A program made the translations under genes and the position numbers. From Calliopsis andreniformis (Eukaryota; Arthropoda; Insecta; Hymenoptera; Andrenidae): a stretch of DNA of 64,000 nucleotides. Within the stretch, counting starts at the first letter, position 1; the number at the start of each line of letters is the position of its first letter. Where the stretch lies: NCBI RefSeq assembly GCF_051401765.1, contig NW_027480532.1, positions 992,001-1,056,000 of the forward strand. The letters run 5' to 3'. The notes beneath the pieces were generated by a model, which saw only the letters and a list, made by a program, of their open reading frames with translations, searched no databases and was not told where the DNA came from. Positions 11,957 through 25,842 of the stretch are shown here, in pieces.

Positions 11957-14900
11957 TCAATCCTCAATCCTCAATCCTCAAACCTCATTCTACAATCCTC
12001 AATACCCAATCCTCAATCTTCAATCCTCAATCCTCAATCCTCAATACTCAATCCTCAATCCTCAGTCCTCAGTCCTCAAACCTCAATCCTCAACCCTCAG
12101 CCCTCATCCTCAATCCTCAATCCTAAATTCTCAATCCTCAAACCTCAAACCTCAATCCTCAACCGTCAGTCCTCGTCCTCAATCCTCAACCCTCAATCCT
12201 CAATCCTCAGTCCTCAATTCTCAATCCCCAATCCTCAGTCCTCAGTCCTCAAACCTCAACCCTCAACCCTCAGCCCTCATCCTCAATCCTCAATCCTCAA
12301 TCTTCAATCCTCAATCCTCAATCCTCAATTCTCAATCCTCAATCCTCAATCCTCAGACCTCAAACATCAATACTCAACCCTCAGTCCTCGTCCTCAATCC
12401 TCAATCGTCAATCCTCAATCCTCAATCCTCAATTCTCAATCCTCAATCCTCAATCCTCAGACCTCAAACATCAATACTCAACCCTCAGTCCTCGTCCTCA
12501 ATACACAACCATCAAACCTCAATCCTCAATATTCAATCATCGATATTCAATATTAAGTCCTCAATCCTCAATCCTCAATCCTCAATCCTCAATCCTCAAT
12601 GTTCAATCCGCAATACCCAATCCTCAATCTTCAATCCTCAATCCACAATCCTCAATCCTCAATTCTCATTCTTCAATCCTCAACACCCAATCCTCAATCT
12701 TCAATCCTCAATCCTCAATTCTCAGACCTCAACCCTCAATCTTCAATCCTCAATACTCAATCTGCAACGCTCAATCCTCAGTCATCAATCCTCAATCCTC
12801 ATTCTTCAATCCTCAATACCCAATCCTCAATCTTCAATCCTCAATCCACAATCCTCAATCCTCAATCCTCATTCTTCAATCCTCAACACCCAATCCTCAA
12901 TCTTCAATCCTCAATCCTCAATTCTCAGACCTCAATCCTCAATCTTCAATTCTCAATACTCAATCTTCAATCCTCAATCCTCAATCCTCAATCCTCAATC
13001 CTCATTCTTCAATTCTCAACACCCAATCCTCAATCTTCAATCCTCAATCCTCAATCCTCAATTGTCAATCCTCAGTCCTCAATCCTCAGACCTCAAACAT
13101 AAATACTCAACCCTCAGTCCTCGTCCTGAATCCACAACACTCAATCCTCGATCCTCAATCGTCAAGACTCAATACTCAATCTTCAATCCTCCATTCTCAA
13201 TCCTCAATCTTCAATCCTCAATCCTCAACCTTCAATCCTCCATCCTCAATCGTCAGGCTTCAATCCTCAATACCCAATCCTCAGTCTTCAATCTTCAATC
13301 CTCAGTCCTCAATTCTCAATCCTCAATCCTCAGTCCTCAGACCTCAAACCTCAATCCGCAACCCTCAGCCCTCATCCTCATTCCTCAATCCTCAATCGTC
13401 AATCCTCAATCCTCAATCCTCAACCCTCAATCCTCAATGTTCAATCCTCAATACCCAACCCTCAGTCTTCAATCCTCAATCCTCAATCCTCAATCTTCAG
13501 TCCTCAAACCTCAAACCTCAATCTTCAATCCTCAATACTCAATCTTCAATCCTCAATACTCAATCTTCAATCCTCCGTCCTCAATCCTCAACCCTCAATC
13601 CTCAATCCTCAATCGTCAGGATTCAATCCTCAATACTCAATCTTCAATCCTCAATCCTCAATCCTCATTCCTCAATCCTCATTCTTCAATCCTCAATACC
13701 CAATCCTCAATCTTCAATCCTCAATCCTCAATCCTCAATTCTCAATCCTCAATCCTCAGTCCTAAGGCCTCAAATCTCAATCCTCAGCCCTGAGCCCTCA
13801 TCCTCAATCCTCAATCCTCAATCTTCAGTCCTCAAACCTCAATTCTGAATCCTCAATCCTCAAACCTCAAACCTCAATCCTCAACCGTCAGTCCTCGTCA
13901 TCAATCCTCAACCCTCAATCCTCAATCCTCAGTCCTCAACCTTCAATCCTCAATACTCAATATTCAATCGTCAATTCTCAATCCTCAATCCTCAATCCTC
14001 AATCTTCAATACTCAATCTTCAATAATCGATCCTCAATTCTCAATCCTCAATACTCAATCCTCAATCGTCAACCCTCAATCCCCAATCCTCTATCTTCAA
14101 TCCTCAATCCCCAATCCTCAATCCTCAATCCTCAATCCTCAATCTTCAATCCCCAATAATCAATCTTCAATCCTCAATCCTCAATCCTCAATCCTGAATC
14201 CTCAATTCTCAATCCCCAATCTCCAATCCTCAATACTCAGTCTTCAATCCTCAATCCTCAATTCTCAATCCTCATTCTTCAACCCTCAATACCCAATCCT
14301 CAATCTTCAATCCTCAATCCTCAATCCTCAATTCTCAATCCTCAATCCTCAATCCTCAGACCTCAAACATCAATACTCAACCCTCAGTCCTCGTCCTCAA
14401 TACACAACCATCAATCCTCAATCCTCAATCTTCAATCATCAATATTCAATCTTCAGTCCTCAATCCTCAATCCTCAATACTCAATCCTCAATCCTCAATG
14501 TTCAATCCGCAATACCCAATCCTCAATCTTCAATCCTCAATCCTCAATCCTCAAACTTCAATCCTCGATCCTCAATCCTCAATCCTCAGTACTCAAAACT
14601 CAAACCTGAATCCTCAACCCTGAATCCTCAAACTTCGGAGCACAGTCCTCTACAATCAGTTGTCAATTCTCAATCCTCAATAGAATATAATCAATTTACA
14701 GTTTTCAATACTCAATACTCAATCTGCAATCTTCAAATCTCTATCCACAAACATCAATTCTCATCATTCAACCGTCAACACTCAGTCCCCAATCCTCCAT
14801 CTTCAACACTCAATCCTCAATCCTCAATCCTCAATCCTCAATCTTCAATCCCCAGTAATCAATCTTCAATCCTCCATCCTCAATCCAGAATCCTCAATCT

Positions 14901-17900
14901 TCAATCCTCAATCCTCAATCCTCATGCCTCAATCCTCAATCCTCAATCCTCAGTCATCAAACCTCAATCCTCAATCCTCATTCTTCAACCCTCAACACCC
15001 AATCCTCAATCTTCAATCCTCAATCCTCAATTCTCAGAACTCAACCCTCAATCTTCAATCCTCAATACTCAATCTGCAACCCTCAACCCTCCGTCCTCAA
15101 TCCTCAATCCTCATTCTTCAATCCTCAATACCCAATCCTCAATCTTCAATCCTCAATCCACAATCCTCAATTCTCAATCCTCATTCTTCAATCCTCAGCA
15201 CCCAATCCTCAATCTTCAATCCTCAATCCTCAATTCTCAGACCTCAATCCTCAATCTTCAATCCTCAATACTCAATCTTCAATCCTCAATACTCAATCCT
15301 CAATCCCCAATCTTCAATCTTCAATACTCAATCTTCAATAATCAATCCTCAATTCTCAATCCTCAATACCCAATCCTCAATCCTCAATCTTCAATCATCA
15401 ATACTCAGTCTTCAATCCTCAATCCTCAATCCTCAATCCTCAATCCTCATTCTTCAATCCTCAATACACAATCCTCAATCTTCAATCCTCAATCCTCAAT
15501 ACTCAATCCTCAATCCTCAGGCCTCAAACATCAATACTCAACCCTCAGTCCTCGTCCTCAATCCACAACAATCAATCCTCAATCCTGATTCTTCAATTAT
15601 CAATATTCAATCTTCAGTCCTCAATCCTCAATCCTCAATCCTCAATCCTCAATCCTCAATCCTCAATATTCAATGTTCAATCCGCAATACCCAATCCTCA
15701 ATCTTCAATCCTCAATCCTCAATCCTCAATCCTCAATCCTCAATCCTCAATACTCAATCCTCAATCCTCAGTCCTCAAACCTCAAACCTCAATCTTCAAT
15801 CCTCAATACTCAATCTTCAATCCTCCGTCCTCAATCCTCAACCCTCAATCCTCAATCCTCAATCGTCAGGCTTCAATCCTCAATACTCAATCTTCAATCC
15901 TCAATCCTCAGTCTTCATTCGTCAATCCTCATTCTTCAATCCTCAATACCCAATCCTCAATCTTCAATCTTCAACCCTCAATCCTCAACTCTCAACCCTC
16001 AACCCTCAATCCTCAGACCTCAAACCTCAATCCTCAACTCTCAGCCCTCATCCTCAATCCTCAATCCTCAATCTTCAATCCTCAATCCTCAATCCTCAAT
16101 TCTCAATCCTCAATCCTCAATCCTCAGACCTCAAACATCAATACTCAACCCTCAGTCCTCGTCCTCAGTCCACAACCATCAAACCTCAATCCTCAATCTT
16201 CAATCATCGATATTCAATCTTCAGTCCTCAATCCTCAACCCTCAATCCTCAATCCTTAATCCTCAATCCTCAATGTTCAATCCGCAATACCCAATCCTCA
16301 ATCTTCAATCCTCAATCCACAATCCTCAATCCTCAATCCTCATTCTTCAATCCTCAACACCCAATCCTCAATCTTCAATCCTCAAACCTCAATTCTCAGA
16401 CCACAACCCTCAATCTTCAATCCTCAATACTCAATCTGCAACCCTCAATCCTCAGTCCTCAATCCTCAATCCTCATTCTTCAATCCTCAATACCCAATCC
16501 TCAATTCTCAATCCTCAATCCACAATCCTCAATCCTCAATCCTCATTCTTCAATCCTCAACACCCAATCCTCAATCTTCAATCCTCAATCCTCAATTCTC
16601 AGACCTCAATCTTCAATCTTCAATCCTCAGTACTCAATCTTCAATCCTCAATCCTCAATCCTCAATCCTCAATCCTCATTCTTCAATTCTCAACACCCAA
16701 TCTTCAATCTTCAATCCTCAATCCTCAATCTTCAATTGTCAATCCTCAGTCCTCAATCCTCAGACCTCAAACATCAATACTCAACCCTCAGTCCTCGTCC
16801 TCAATCCACAACACTCAATCCTCGAGCCTCAATCGTCAAGACGCAATACTCAATCTTCAATCCTCCATTCTCAATCCTCAATACTCAATCCTCAATCCTC
16901 AATCCTCAATCCTCCATCCTCAATCGTCAGGCTTCAATCCTCAATACCCAATCCTCAGTCTTCAATCTTCAATCCTCAGTCCTCAATTCTCAATCCTCAA
17001 TCCTCAGTCCTCAGACCTCAAACCTCAATCCGCAACCCTCAGCCCTCATCCTCATTCCTCAATACTCAATCGTCAATCCTCAATCCTCAATCCTCAACCC
17101 TCAATCCTCAATGTTCAATCCTCAATACCCAACCCTCAGTCTTCAATCCTCAATCCTCAATCCTCAATCATCAGGCCTCAATCCTCAGTCCTCAAACCTC
17201 AATTCTGAATCCTCAAACCTGAATCCTCAATCTTCAGCCCTCAGTCCTCAACAATCAGTTGACATTCCTCAATCATCAGTAGAATATCCTCAATTCACAG
17301 CTTTCAATACTCAATACTCAATCTGCAATCCTCCAACCTGTATCCACAAACATCAATTTTCACCACTCAACCCTCAGCACTCATTCCTCAATGTTCAATC
17401 CTCAATCCTCAACTCTCAATCTTCGATCCTCAATACTGAATCTTCAATCCTCAACTCTCAATCCTCAATCCTCAATCCTCAACCCTTATTCTTCAATCCT
17501 CAGTACCCAATCCTCAATCTTCAATCCTGAATCCTCAATCCTCAATTCTCAATCCTCAATCCTCAATCCTCAATCCTCAGACCTGAAACATCAATATTCA
17601 ACCCTCAGTCTTCGTCCTCAATCCACAAACCTCAATCCTCAATACTCAATCTTCAATCATCAATATTCAGTCTTCAATCCTCAATCCTCAATCCTCAATC
17701 CTCAATCCTCAATCCTCAATCTTCAATTCTCAATACTTAGTCTTCAATACTCAATCCTCAATACTCAAACCTCAATCCTCAATCTTCAATCCTCAATACC
17801 CAATCCTCAATCTTCAATCCTCAAACATCAATCCTCAGTTCGCAATCCTCAATCCTCAATCCTCTGACCTCAGGCATCAATTCTCAACCCTCAGTCCTCG

Positions 17901-19440
17901 TCCTCAATCCACAACCCTCAATCCTCAATCCTCAACCTTCATTCATCAATATTCAACCTTCTATCCTCAATCCTCAATCCTCAACCTTCAATCTTCAATC
18001 CTCAATACTCAATCTGCAACCCTCAATCCTCAATCCTCAATCCTCAATCCTCATTCTTCAATCCTGAATAACCAATCCTCAATCTTCAATCCTCAATCCT
18101 CAATCCTCAATTCTCAATCCTCAATCCTCTGTCCTCAGTCCTCAAACCTCAACCCTCAACCCTCAGCCCTCATCCTCAATCCTCAATCCTCAATCCTCAA
18201 TCTTCAATCGTCAATACTCAATCTTCAATCCTCAATCCTCAATCCGCAGCCCTCAATGCTCAATCCTCAATCCTCAATCCTCAAACCTCAATCTTCAATC
18301 CTCAATACTCAATCTGCAATCCTCAATCCTCAATCCTCAATCCTCAATCCTCAATCGTCGATCCTCAATCCCCAACCCTCAATCTTCAATCCTCAATCCT
18401 CAATCCCCAATCCTCAATCCTCAATCCTCAATCTTCAATCCTCAATACCCAATCTTCAATCCTCAATTCTCAATACTCAATAGAATATCCTGAATTCTCA
18501 GCATTCGATACTCAAACCTCAACACGCAACCCTCAATCCTCAATCCTCAATCCTCAATCCTCAATCTTCAATCCTCAATACTCAATCTTCAATCCTCCAT
18601 CCTCAATCCTCAGTCCTCAATCCTCAATCCTCAATCGTCAGGCTTCAATCCTCAATACTCAATCTTCAATCCTCAATCCTCAATCGTCATTCGTCAATCC
18701 TCATTCTTCAATCCTCAATACCCGATCCTCAATCTTCAATCTTCAACCCTCAATCCTCAACTCTCAATCCTCAACCCTCAATCCTCAGACCTCAAACCTG
18801 AATCCTCAACCCTCAGCCCTCATCCTCAATCCTCAATCCTCAATCTTCAATCCTCAATCCTCAATCCTCATGCCTCAATCCTCAATCTTCAATCCTCAAT
18901 ACTCAATCTTCAATCCTCCATCCTCAATCCTCAGTCCTCAATCCTCAATCCTCAATCGTCAGGCTTCAATCCTCAATACTCAATCTTCAATCCTCAATCC
19001 TCAATCGTCATTCGTCAATCCTCATTCTTCAATCCTCAATACCCGATCCTCAATCTTCAATCTTCAACCCTCAATCCTCAACTCTCAATCCTCAACCCTC
19101 AATCCTCAGACCTCAAACCTGAATCCTCAACCCTCGGCCCTCATCCTCAATCCTCAAACCTCAATCTTCAATCCTCAATCCTCAATCCTCATGCCTCAAT
19201 CCAAAATCCTCAATCCTCAGTCATCAAACCTCAATCCTGAATCCTCAATCTTCAGACCTCAGACCTGAACAATCAGATGTCAATCCTCAATCCTCAATAG
19301 AATATCATCAATTCACAGTTTTCAATACTCAATACTCGATCTTCAATCCTCAATCCTCAATCCTCAATCCTCAATCCTCAATCCTGAATCGTCAGTCTTC
19401 AATCCTCAGTACTCAATCTTCAATCCTCAATCCTCAATCC
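11957..19440 (+). repeat. 7484-bp higher-order unit, copy 2
   Basis: Tandem second copy of 4473-11956, with homology spilling on to about 19940. A 14-bp (two-unit) loss near 19235 reduces the offset from 7484 to 7470: copy 1 has two CCTGAATCCTCAAT units near 11750-11775 where copy 2 has one. Homology ends near 19940, where the 835-bp duplication begins. Confidence 0.92.
14624..14814 (+). repeat. Diverged GAATAT module, subfamily 4, copy 2
   Basis: Copy of 7140-7330 carried in the second 7484-bp unit, with its core GAATAT at 14683, exactly 7484 bp downstream of 7199. No other copies of this subfamily are seen in the window. Confidence 0.85.
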
Positions 19441-19920
19441 TCAATCCTCAAACCTCATTCTACAATCCTCAATACCCAATCCTCAATCTTCAATCCTCAA
19501 TCCTCAATCCTCAATACTCAATCCTCAATCCTCAGTCCTCAGTCCTCAAACCTCAATCCTCAACCCTCAGCCCTCATCCTCAATCCTCAATCCTAAATTC
19601 TCAATCCTCAAACCTCAAACCTCAATCCTCAACCGTCAGGCCTCGTCCTCAATCCTCAACCCTCAATCCTCAATCCTCAGTCCTCAATTCTCAATCCCCA
19701 ATCCTCAGTCCTCAGTCCTCAAACCTCAACCCTCAACCCTCAGCCCTCATCCTCAATCCTCAATCCTCAATCTTCAATCCTCAATCCTCAATCCTCAATT
19801 CTCAATCCTCAATCCTCAATCCTCAGACCTCAAACATCAATACTCAACCCTCAGTCCTCGTCCTCAATGCTCAATCGTCAATCCTCAATCCTCAATCCTC
19901 AATTCTCAATCCTCAATCCT
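19100..19920 (+). repeat. 835-bp tandem duplication, copy 1
   Basis: The marker CATGCCTCAATCCAAAATCC at 19190 recurs 821 bp later at 20011. After the 14-bp difference between the two copies, GAATAT at 19300 recurs 835 bp later at 20135. The interval holds five 6-bp units, matching 835 modulo 7. The related stretch of the first 7484-bp unit (near 11600-12470) is single, so this copy arose after the 7484-bp duplication. Confidence 0.85.
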
Positions 19921-22900
19921 CAATCCTCAGACCTCAAACCTGAATCCTCAACCCTCAGCCCTCATCCTCAATCCTCAATCCTCAATCTTCAATCCTCAAT
20001 CCTCAATCCGCATGCCTCAATCCAAAATCCTCAATCCTCAGTCATCAAACCTCAATCCTGAATCCTCAATCCTGAATCCTCAATCTTCAGACCTCAGACC
20101 TGAACAATCAGATGTCAATCCTCAATCCTCAATAGAATATCATCAATTCACAGTTTTCAATACTCAATACTCGATCTTCAATCCTCAATCCTCAATCCTC
20201 AATCCTCAATCCTCAATCCTGAATCGTCAGTCTTCAATCCTCAGTACTCAATCTTCAATCCTCAATCCTCAATCCTCAATCCTCAAACCTCATTCTACAA
20301 TCCTCAATACCCAATCCTCAATCTTCAATCCTCAATCCTCAATCCTCAATACTCAATCCTCAATCCTCAGTCCTCAGTCCTCAAACCTCAATCCTCAACC
20401 CTCAGCCCTCATCCTCAATCCTCAATCCTAAATTCTCAATCCTCAAACCTCAAACCTCAATCCTCAACCGTCAGTCCTCGTCCTCAATCCTCAACCCTCA
20501 ATCCTCAATCCTCAGTCCTGAATTCTCAATCCCCAATCCTCAGTCCTCAGTCCTCAAACCTCAACCCTCAACCCTCAGCCCTCATCCTCAATCCTCAATC
20601 CTCAATCTTCAATCCTCAATCCTCAATCCTCAATTCTCAATCCTCAATCCTCAATCCTCAGACCTCAAACATCAATACTCAACCCTCAGTCCTCGTCCTC
20701 AATGCTCAATCGTCAATCCTCAATCCTCAATCCTCAATTCTCAATCCTCAATCCTCAATCCTCAGACCTCAAACATCAATACTCAACCCTCAGTCCTCGT
20801 CCTCAATACACAACCATCAAACCTCAATCCTCAATATTCAATCATCGATATTCAATCTTAAGTCCTCAATCCTCAATCCTCAATCCTCAATCCTCAATCC
20901 TCAATGTTCAATCCGCAATACCCAATCCTCAATCTTCAATCCTCAATCCACAATCCTCAATCCTCAATTCTCATTCTTCAATCCTCAACACCCAATCCTC
21001 AATCTTCAATCCTCAATCCTCAATTCTCAGACCTCAACCCTCAATCTTCAATCCTCAATACTCAATCTGCAACGCTCAATCCTCAGTCATCAATCCTCAA
21101 TCCTCATTCTTCAATTCTCAATACCCAATCCTCAATCTTCAATCCTCAATCCACAATCCTCAATCCTCAATCCTCATTCTTCAATCCTCAACACCCAATC
21201 CTCAATCTTCAATCCTCAATCCTCAATTCTCAGACCTCAACCCTCAATCTTCAATTCTCAATACTCAATCTTCAATCCTCAATCCTCAATCCTCAATCCT
21301 CAATCCTCATTCTTCAATTCTCAACACCCAATCCTCAATCTTCAATCCTCAATCCTCAATCCTCAATTGTCAATCCTCAGTCCTCAATCCTCAGACCTCA
21401 AACATAAATACTCAACCCTCAGTCCTCGTCCTCAATCCACAACACTCAATCCTCGAGCCTCAATCGTCAAGACTCAATACTCAATCTTCAATCCTCCATT
21501 CTCAATCCTCAATCCTCAATCCTCAACCCTTATTCTTCAATCCTCAGTACCCAATCCTCAATCTTCAATCCTCAATCCTCAATCCTCAATTCTCAACCCT
21601 CAATCCTCAATCCTCAATCCTCAGACCTGAAACATCAATATTCAACCCTCAGTCTTCGTCCTCAATCCACAAACCTCAATCCTCAATACTCAATCTTCAA
21701 TCATCTATATTCAATCCTCAATCCTCAATCTTCAATCCTCAATCCTCAATCCTCAATCCTCAATCTTCAATTCTCAATACTTAGTCTTCAATACTCAATC
21801 CTCAATACTCAAACCTCAATCCTCAATCTTCAATCCTCAATACCCAATCCTCAATCTTCAATCCTCAAACATCAATCCTCAGTTCGCAATCCTCAATCCT
21901 CAATCCTCTGACCTCAGGCATCAATTCTCAACCCTCAGTCCTCGTCCTCAATCCACAACCCTCAATCCTCAATCCTCAACCTTCATTCATCAATATTCAA
22001 CATTCTATCCTCAATCCTCAACCCTCAATCTTCAATCCTCAATCTTCAATACTCAATCAACAATACTCAATCCTCAATCCTCAATCCTCAATCCTCATTC
22101 TTCAATCCTGAATACCAAATCCTCAATTTTCAATCCTCAATCCTCAATCCTCAGTCCTCAATACTCAACAATCAGTTCTCAATCCTCAATACTCAATCCT
22201 CAAGCCTCAATCTTCAATCCTCAATACTCAATCTTCAATCCTCAATCCTCAATCCTCAATCTTCAACGCTCAATCCTCAATCCTCAATCCTCAACCTTCA
22301 ATCTTCAATCCTCAATACTCAATCTGCAACCCTCAATCCTCAATCCTCAATCCTCAATCCTCATTCTTCAATCCTGAATAACCAATCCTCAATCTTCAAT
22401 CCTCAATCCTCAATCCTCAATTCTCAATCCTCAATCCTCTGTCCTCAGTCCTCAAACCTCAACCCTCAACCCTCAGCCCTCATCCTCAATCCTCAATCCT
22501 CAATCCTCAATCTTCAATCGTCAATACTCAATCTTCAATCCTCAATCCTCAATCCGCAACCCTCAATGCTCAATCCTCAATCCGCAATCCTCAAACCTCA
22601 ATCTTCAATCCTCAATACTCAATCTGCAATCCTCAATCCTCAATCCTCAATCCTCAATCCTCAATCGTCGATCCTCAATCCCCAACCCTCAATCTTCAAT
22701 CCTCAATCCTCAATCCCCAATCCTCAATCCTCAATCCTCAATCTTCAATCCTCAATACTCAATCTTCAATCCTCAATTCTCAATACTCAATAGAATATCC
22801 TGAATTCTCAGGATTCGATACTCAAACCTCAACACGCAACCCTCAATCCTCAATCCTCAATCCTCAATCCTCAATCTTCAATCCTCAATACTCAATCTTC

Positions 22901-22940
22901 AATCCTCCATCCTCAATCCTCAGTCCTCAATCCTCAATCG
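19910..22940 (+). repeat. Block homologous to 27401-30431 (7491-bp offset), copy 1
   Basis: Landmarks at 20012, 20904, 21367 and 22566 reappear at 27503, 28395, 28858 and 30057, all 7491 bp on. Homology ends near 22940, where this copy jumps to CAATCGTCAATCCTCATTC. The offset is exactly one seven-base unit longer than the 7484-bp offset of the previous block; this may be coincidence. Confidence 0.87.
19921..20772 (+). repeat. 835-bp tandem duplication, copy 2
   Basis: Second copy, with GAATAT core at 20135 and the AATGCTCAATCGTCAATCC variant near 20701 matching 19866. It keeps both CCTGAATCCTCAAT units that copy 1 has lost, so it is not a simple late copy of the present 19100-19920 sequence. 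The loss in copy 1 is either later or was corrected by exchange. Confidence 0.82.
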
Positions 22941-23090
22941 TCAATCCTCATTCTTCAATTCTCAACACCCAATCATCAATCTTCAATCCTCAATCCTCAA
23001 TCCTCAATTGTCAATCCTCAGTCCTCAATCCTCAGACCTCAAACATAAATACTCAACCCTCAGTCCTCGTCCTCAATCCACAACACTCAA
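21680..23090 (+). repeat. 1411-bp tandem duplication, copy 1
   Basis: ATGCTCAATCC at 22566 recurs at 23977, GAATAT at 22793 at 24204, and TCTGACCTCAGGCATC near 21907 at 23318. Three 6-bp units (near 21944, 22488 and 23066) account for the length modulo 7. The start is approximate because the flanking units are near consensus. Confidence 0.85.
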
Positions 23091-24351
23091 TCCTCAATAC
23101 TCAATCTTCAATCATCAATATTCAATCCTCAATCCTCAATCCTCAATCCTCAATCCTCAATCCTCAATCCTCAATCTTTAATTCTCAATCCTTAGTCTTC
23201 AATACTCAATCCTCAATACTCAAACCTCAATCCTCAATCTTCAATCCTCAATACCCAATCCTCAATCTTCAATCCTCAAACATCAATCCTCAGTTCGCAA
23301 TCCTCAATCCTCAATCCTCTGACCTCAGGCATCAATTCTCAACCCTCAGTCCTCGTCCTCAATCCACAACCCTCAATCCTCAATCCTCAACCTTTATTCA
23401 TCAATATTCAACCTTCTATCCTCAATCCTCAACCCTCAATCTTCAATCCTCAATCTTCAATACTCAATCTGCAATACTCAATCCTCAATCCTCAATCCTC
23501 AATCCTCATTCTTCAATCCTGAATACCCAATCCTCAATTTTCAATCCTCAATCCTCAATCCTCAGTCCTCAATACTCAACAATCAGTTCTCAATTCTCAA
23601 TACTCAATCCTCAAGCCTCAATCTTCAATCCTCAATACTCAATCTTCAATCCTCAATCCTCAATCCTCAATCTTCAACGCTCAATCCTCAATCCTCAATC
23701 CTCAACCTTCAATCTTCAATCCTCAATACTCAATCTGCAACCCTCAATCCTCAATCCTCAATCCTCAATCCTCATTCTTCAATCCTGAATAACCAATCCT
23801 CAATCTTCAATCCTCAATCCTCAATCCTCAATTCTCAATCCTCAATCCTCTGTCCTCAGTCCTCAAACCTCAACCCTCAACCCTCAGCCCTCATCCTCAA
23901 TCCTCAATCCTCAATCCTCAATCTTCAATCGTCAATACTCAATCTTCAATCCTCAATCCTCAATCCGCAACCCTCAATGCTCAATCCTCAATCCTCAATC
24001 CTCAAACCTCAATCTTCAATCCTCAATACTCAATCTGCAATCCTCAATCCTCAATCCTCAATCCTCAATCCTCAATCGTCGATCCTCAATCCCCAACCCT
24101 CAATCTTCAATCCTCAATCCTCAATCCCCAATCCTCAATCCTCAATCCTCAATCTTCAATCCTCAATACTCAATCTTCAATCCTCAATTCTCAATACTCA
24201 ATAGAATATCCTGAATTCTCAGGATTCGATACTCAAACCTCAACACGCAACCCTCAATCCTCAATCCTCAATCCTCAATCCTCAATCTTCAATCCTCAAT
24301 ACTCAATCTTCAATCCTCCATCCTCAATCCTCAGTCCTCAATCCTCAATCC
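23091..24351 (+). repeat. 1411-bp tandem duplication, copy 2
   Basis: Second copy of 21680-23090, carrying the CAGGATTC form of the subfamily 3 module at 24204. Homology ends about 24351. Differences from copy 1 include AATACCCAATCC near 23522 against AATACCAAATCC near 22112. Confidence 0.84.
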
Positions 24352-25842
24352 TCAATCGTCAGGCTTCAATCCTCAATACTCAATCTTCAATCCTCAATCC
24401 TCAATCGTCATTCGTCAATCCTCATTCTTCAATCCTCAATACCCGATCCTCAATCTTCAATCTTCAACCCTGAATCCTCAACTCTCAATCCTCAACCCTC
24501 AATCCTCAGACCTCAAACCTCAATCCTCAACCCTCAGCCCTCATCCTCAATCCTCAATCCTCAATCTTCAATCCTCAATCCTCAATCCTCAATCCTCAAT
24601 CCTCAATCCTCAATCCTCAGACCTGAAACATCAATATTCAACCCTCAGTCCTCGTCCTCAATCCACAAACCTCAATCCTCAATACTCAATCTTCAATCAT
24701 CAATATTCAATCCTCAATCCTCAATCCTCGATCCTCAATCCTCAATCCTCAATCCTCAATCCTCAATCTTCAATTCTCAATACTTAGTCTTCAATACTCA
24801 ATCCTCAATACTCAAACCTCAATCCTCAATCTTCAATCCTCAATACCCAATCCTGAATCTTCAATCCTCAAACATCAATCCTCAGTTCGCAATCCTCAAT
24901 CCTCAATCCTCTGACCTCAGGCATCAATTCTCAACCCCCAGTCCTCGTCCTCAATCCACAACCCTCAATCCTCAATCCTCAACCTTCATTCATCAATATT
25001 CAACCTTCTATCCTCAATCCTCAACCCTCAATCTTCAATCCTCAATCTTCAATACTCAATCTGCAATACTCAATCCTCAATCCTCAATCCTCAATCCTCA
25101 TTCTTCAATCCTGAATATCCAATCCTCAATCTTCAATCCTCAATCCTCTATCCTCAGTCCTCAATACTCAGCAATCAGTCCTCAATTCTCAATACTCAAT
25201 CCTCAAGCCTCAATCTTCAATCCTCAATACTCAATCTTCAATCCTCAATCCTCAATCCTCAATCTTCAATGCTCAATCCTCAATCCTCAATCCTCAACCC
25301 TCAATCTTCAATCCTCAGTACTCAATCTGCAATCCTCAATCCTCAATCCTCAATCCTCAATCCTCAATCCTCAATCCTCAATCCTCAGACCTGAAACATC
25401 AATATTCAACCCTCAGTCCTCGTCCTCAATCCACAAACCTCAATCCTCAATACTCAATCTTCAACCCTCAATCCTCAATGTTCAATCCTCAATACCCAAC
25501 CTTCAGTCTTCAATCCTCAATCCTCAATCCTCAATCTTCAGTCCTCAATCCTCAGTCCTCAAACCTCAATTCTGAATCCTCAATCCTGAATCCTCAATCT
25601 TCAGCCCTCAGTCCTCAACAATCAGTTGACATTCCTCAATCATCAGTAGAATATCCTCAATTCACAGCTTTCAATACTCAATACTCAATCTGCAATCCTC
25701 CAACCTGTATCCACAAACATCAATTTTCACCACTCAACCCTCAGCACTCATTCCTCAATGTTCAATCCTCAATCCTCAACCCTCAATCTTCGATCCTCAA
25801 TACTGAATCTTCAATCCTCAACTCTCAATCCTCAATCCTCAA
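24352..25842 (+). repeat. Mosaic stretch of the heptamer array
   Basis: This interval joins pieces seen elsewhere: a CAGACCTCAAACCTC segment, then a TCTGACCTCAGGCATC segment (24908), then a CAGTACTCAATCTGC stretch, then a subfamily 2 GAATAT module at 25649 with its flanks. No single long partner covers it. It contains no sequence outside the seven-base repeat. Confidence 0.75.
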
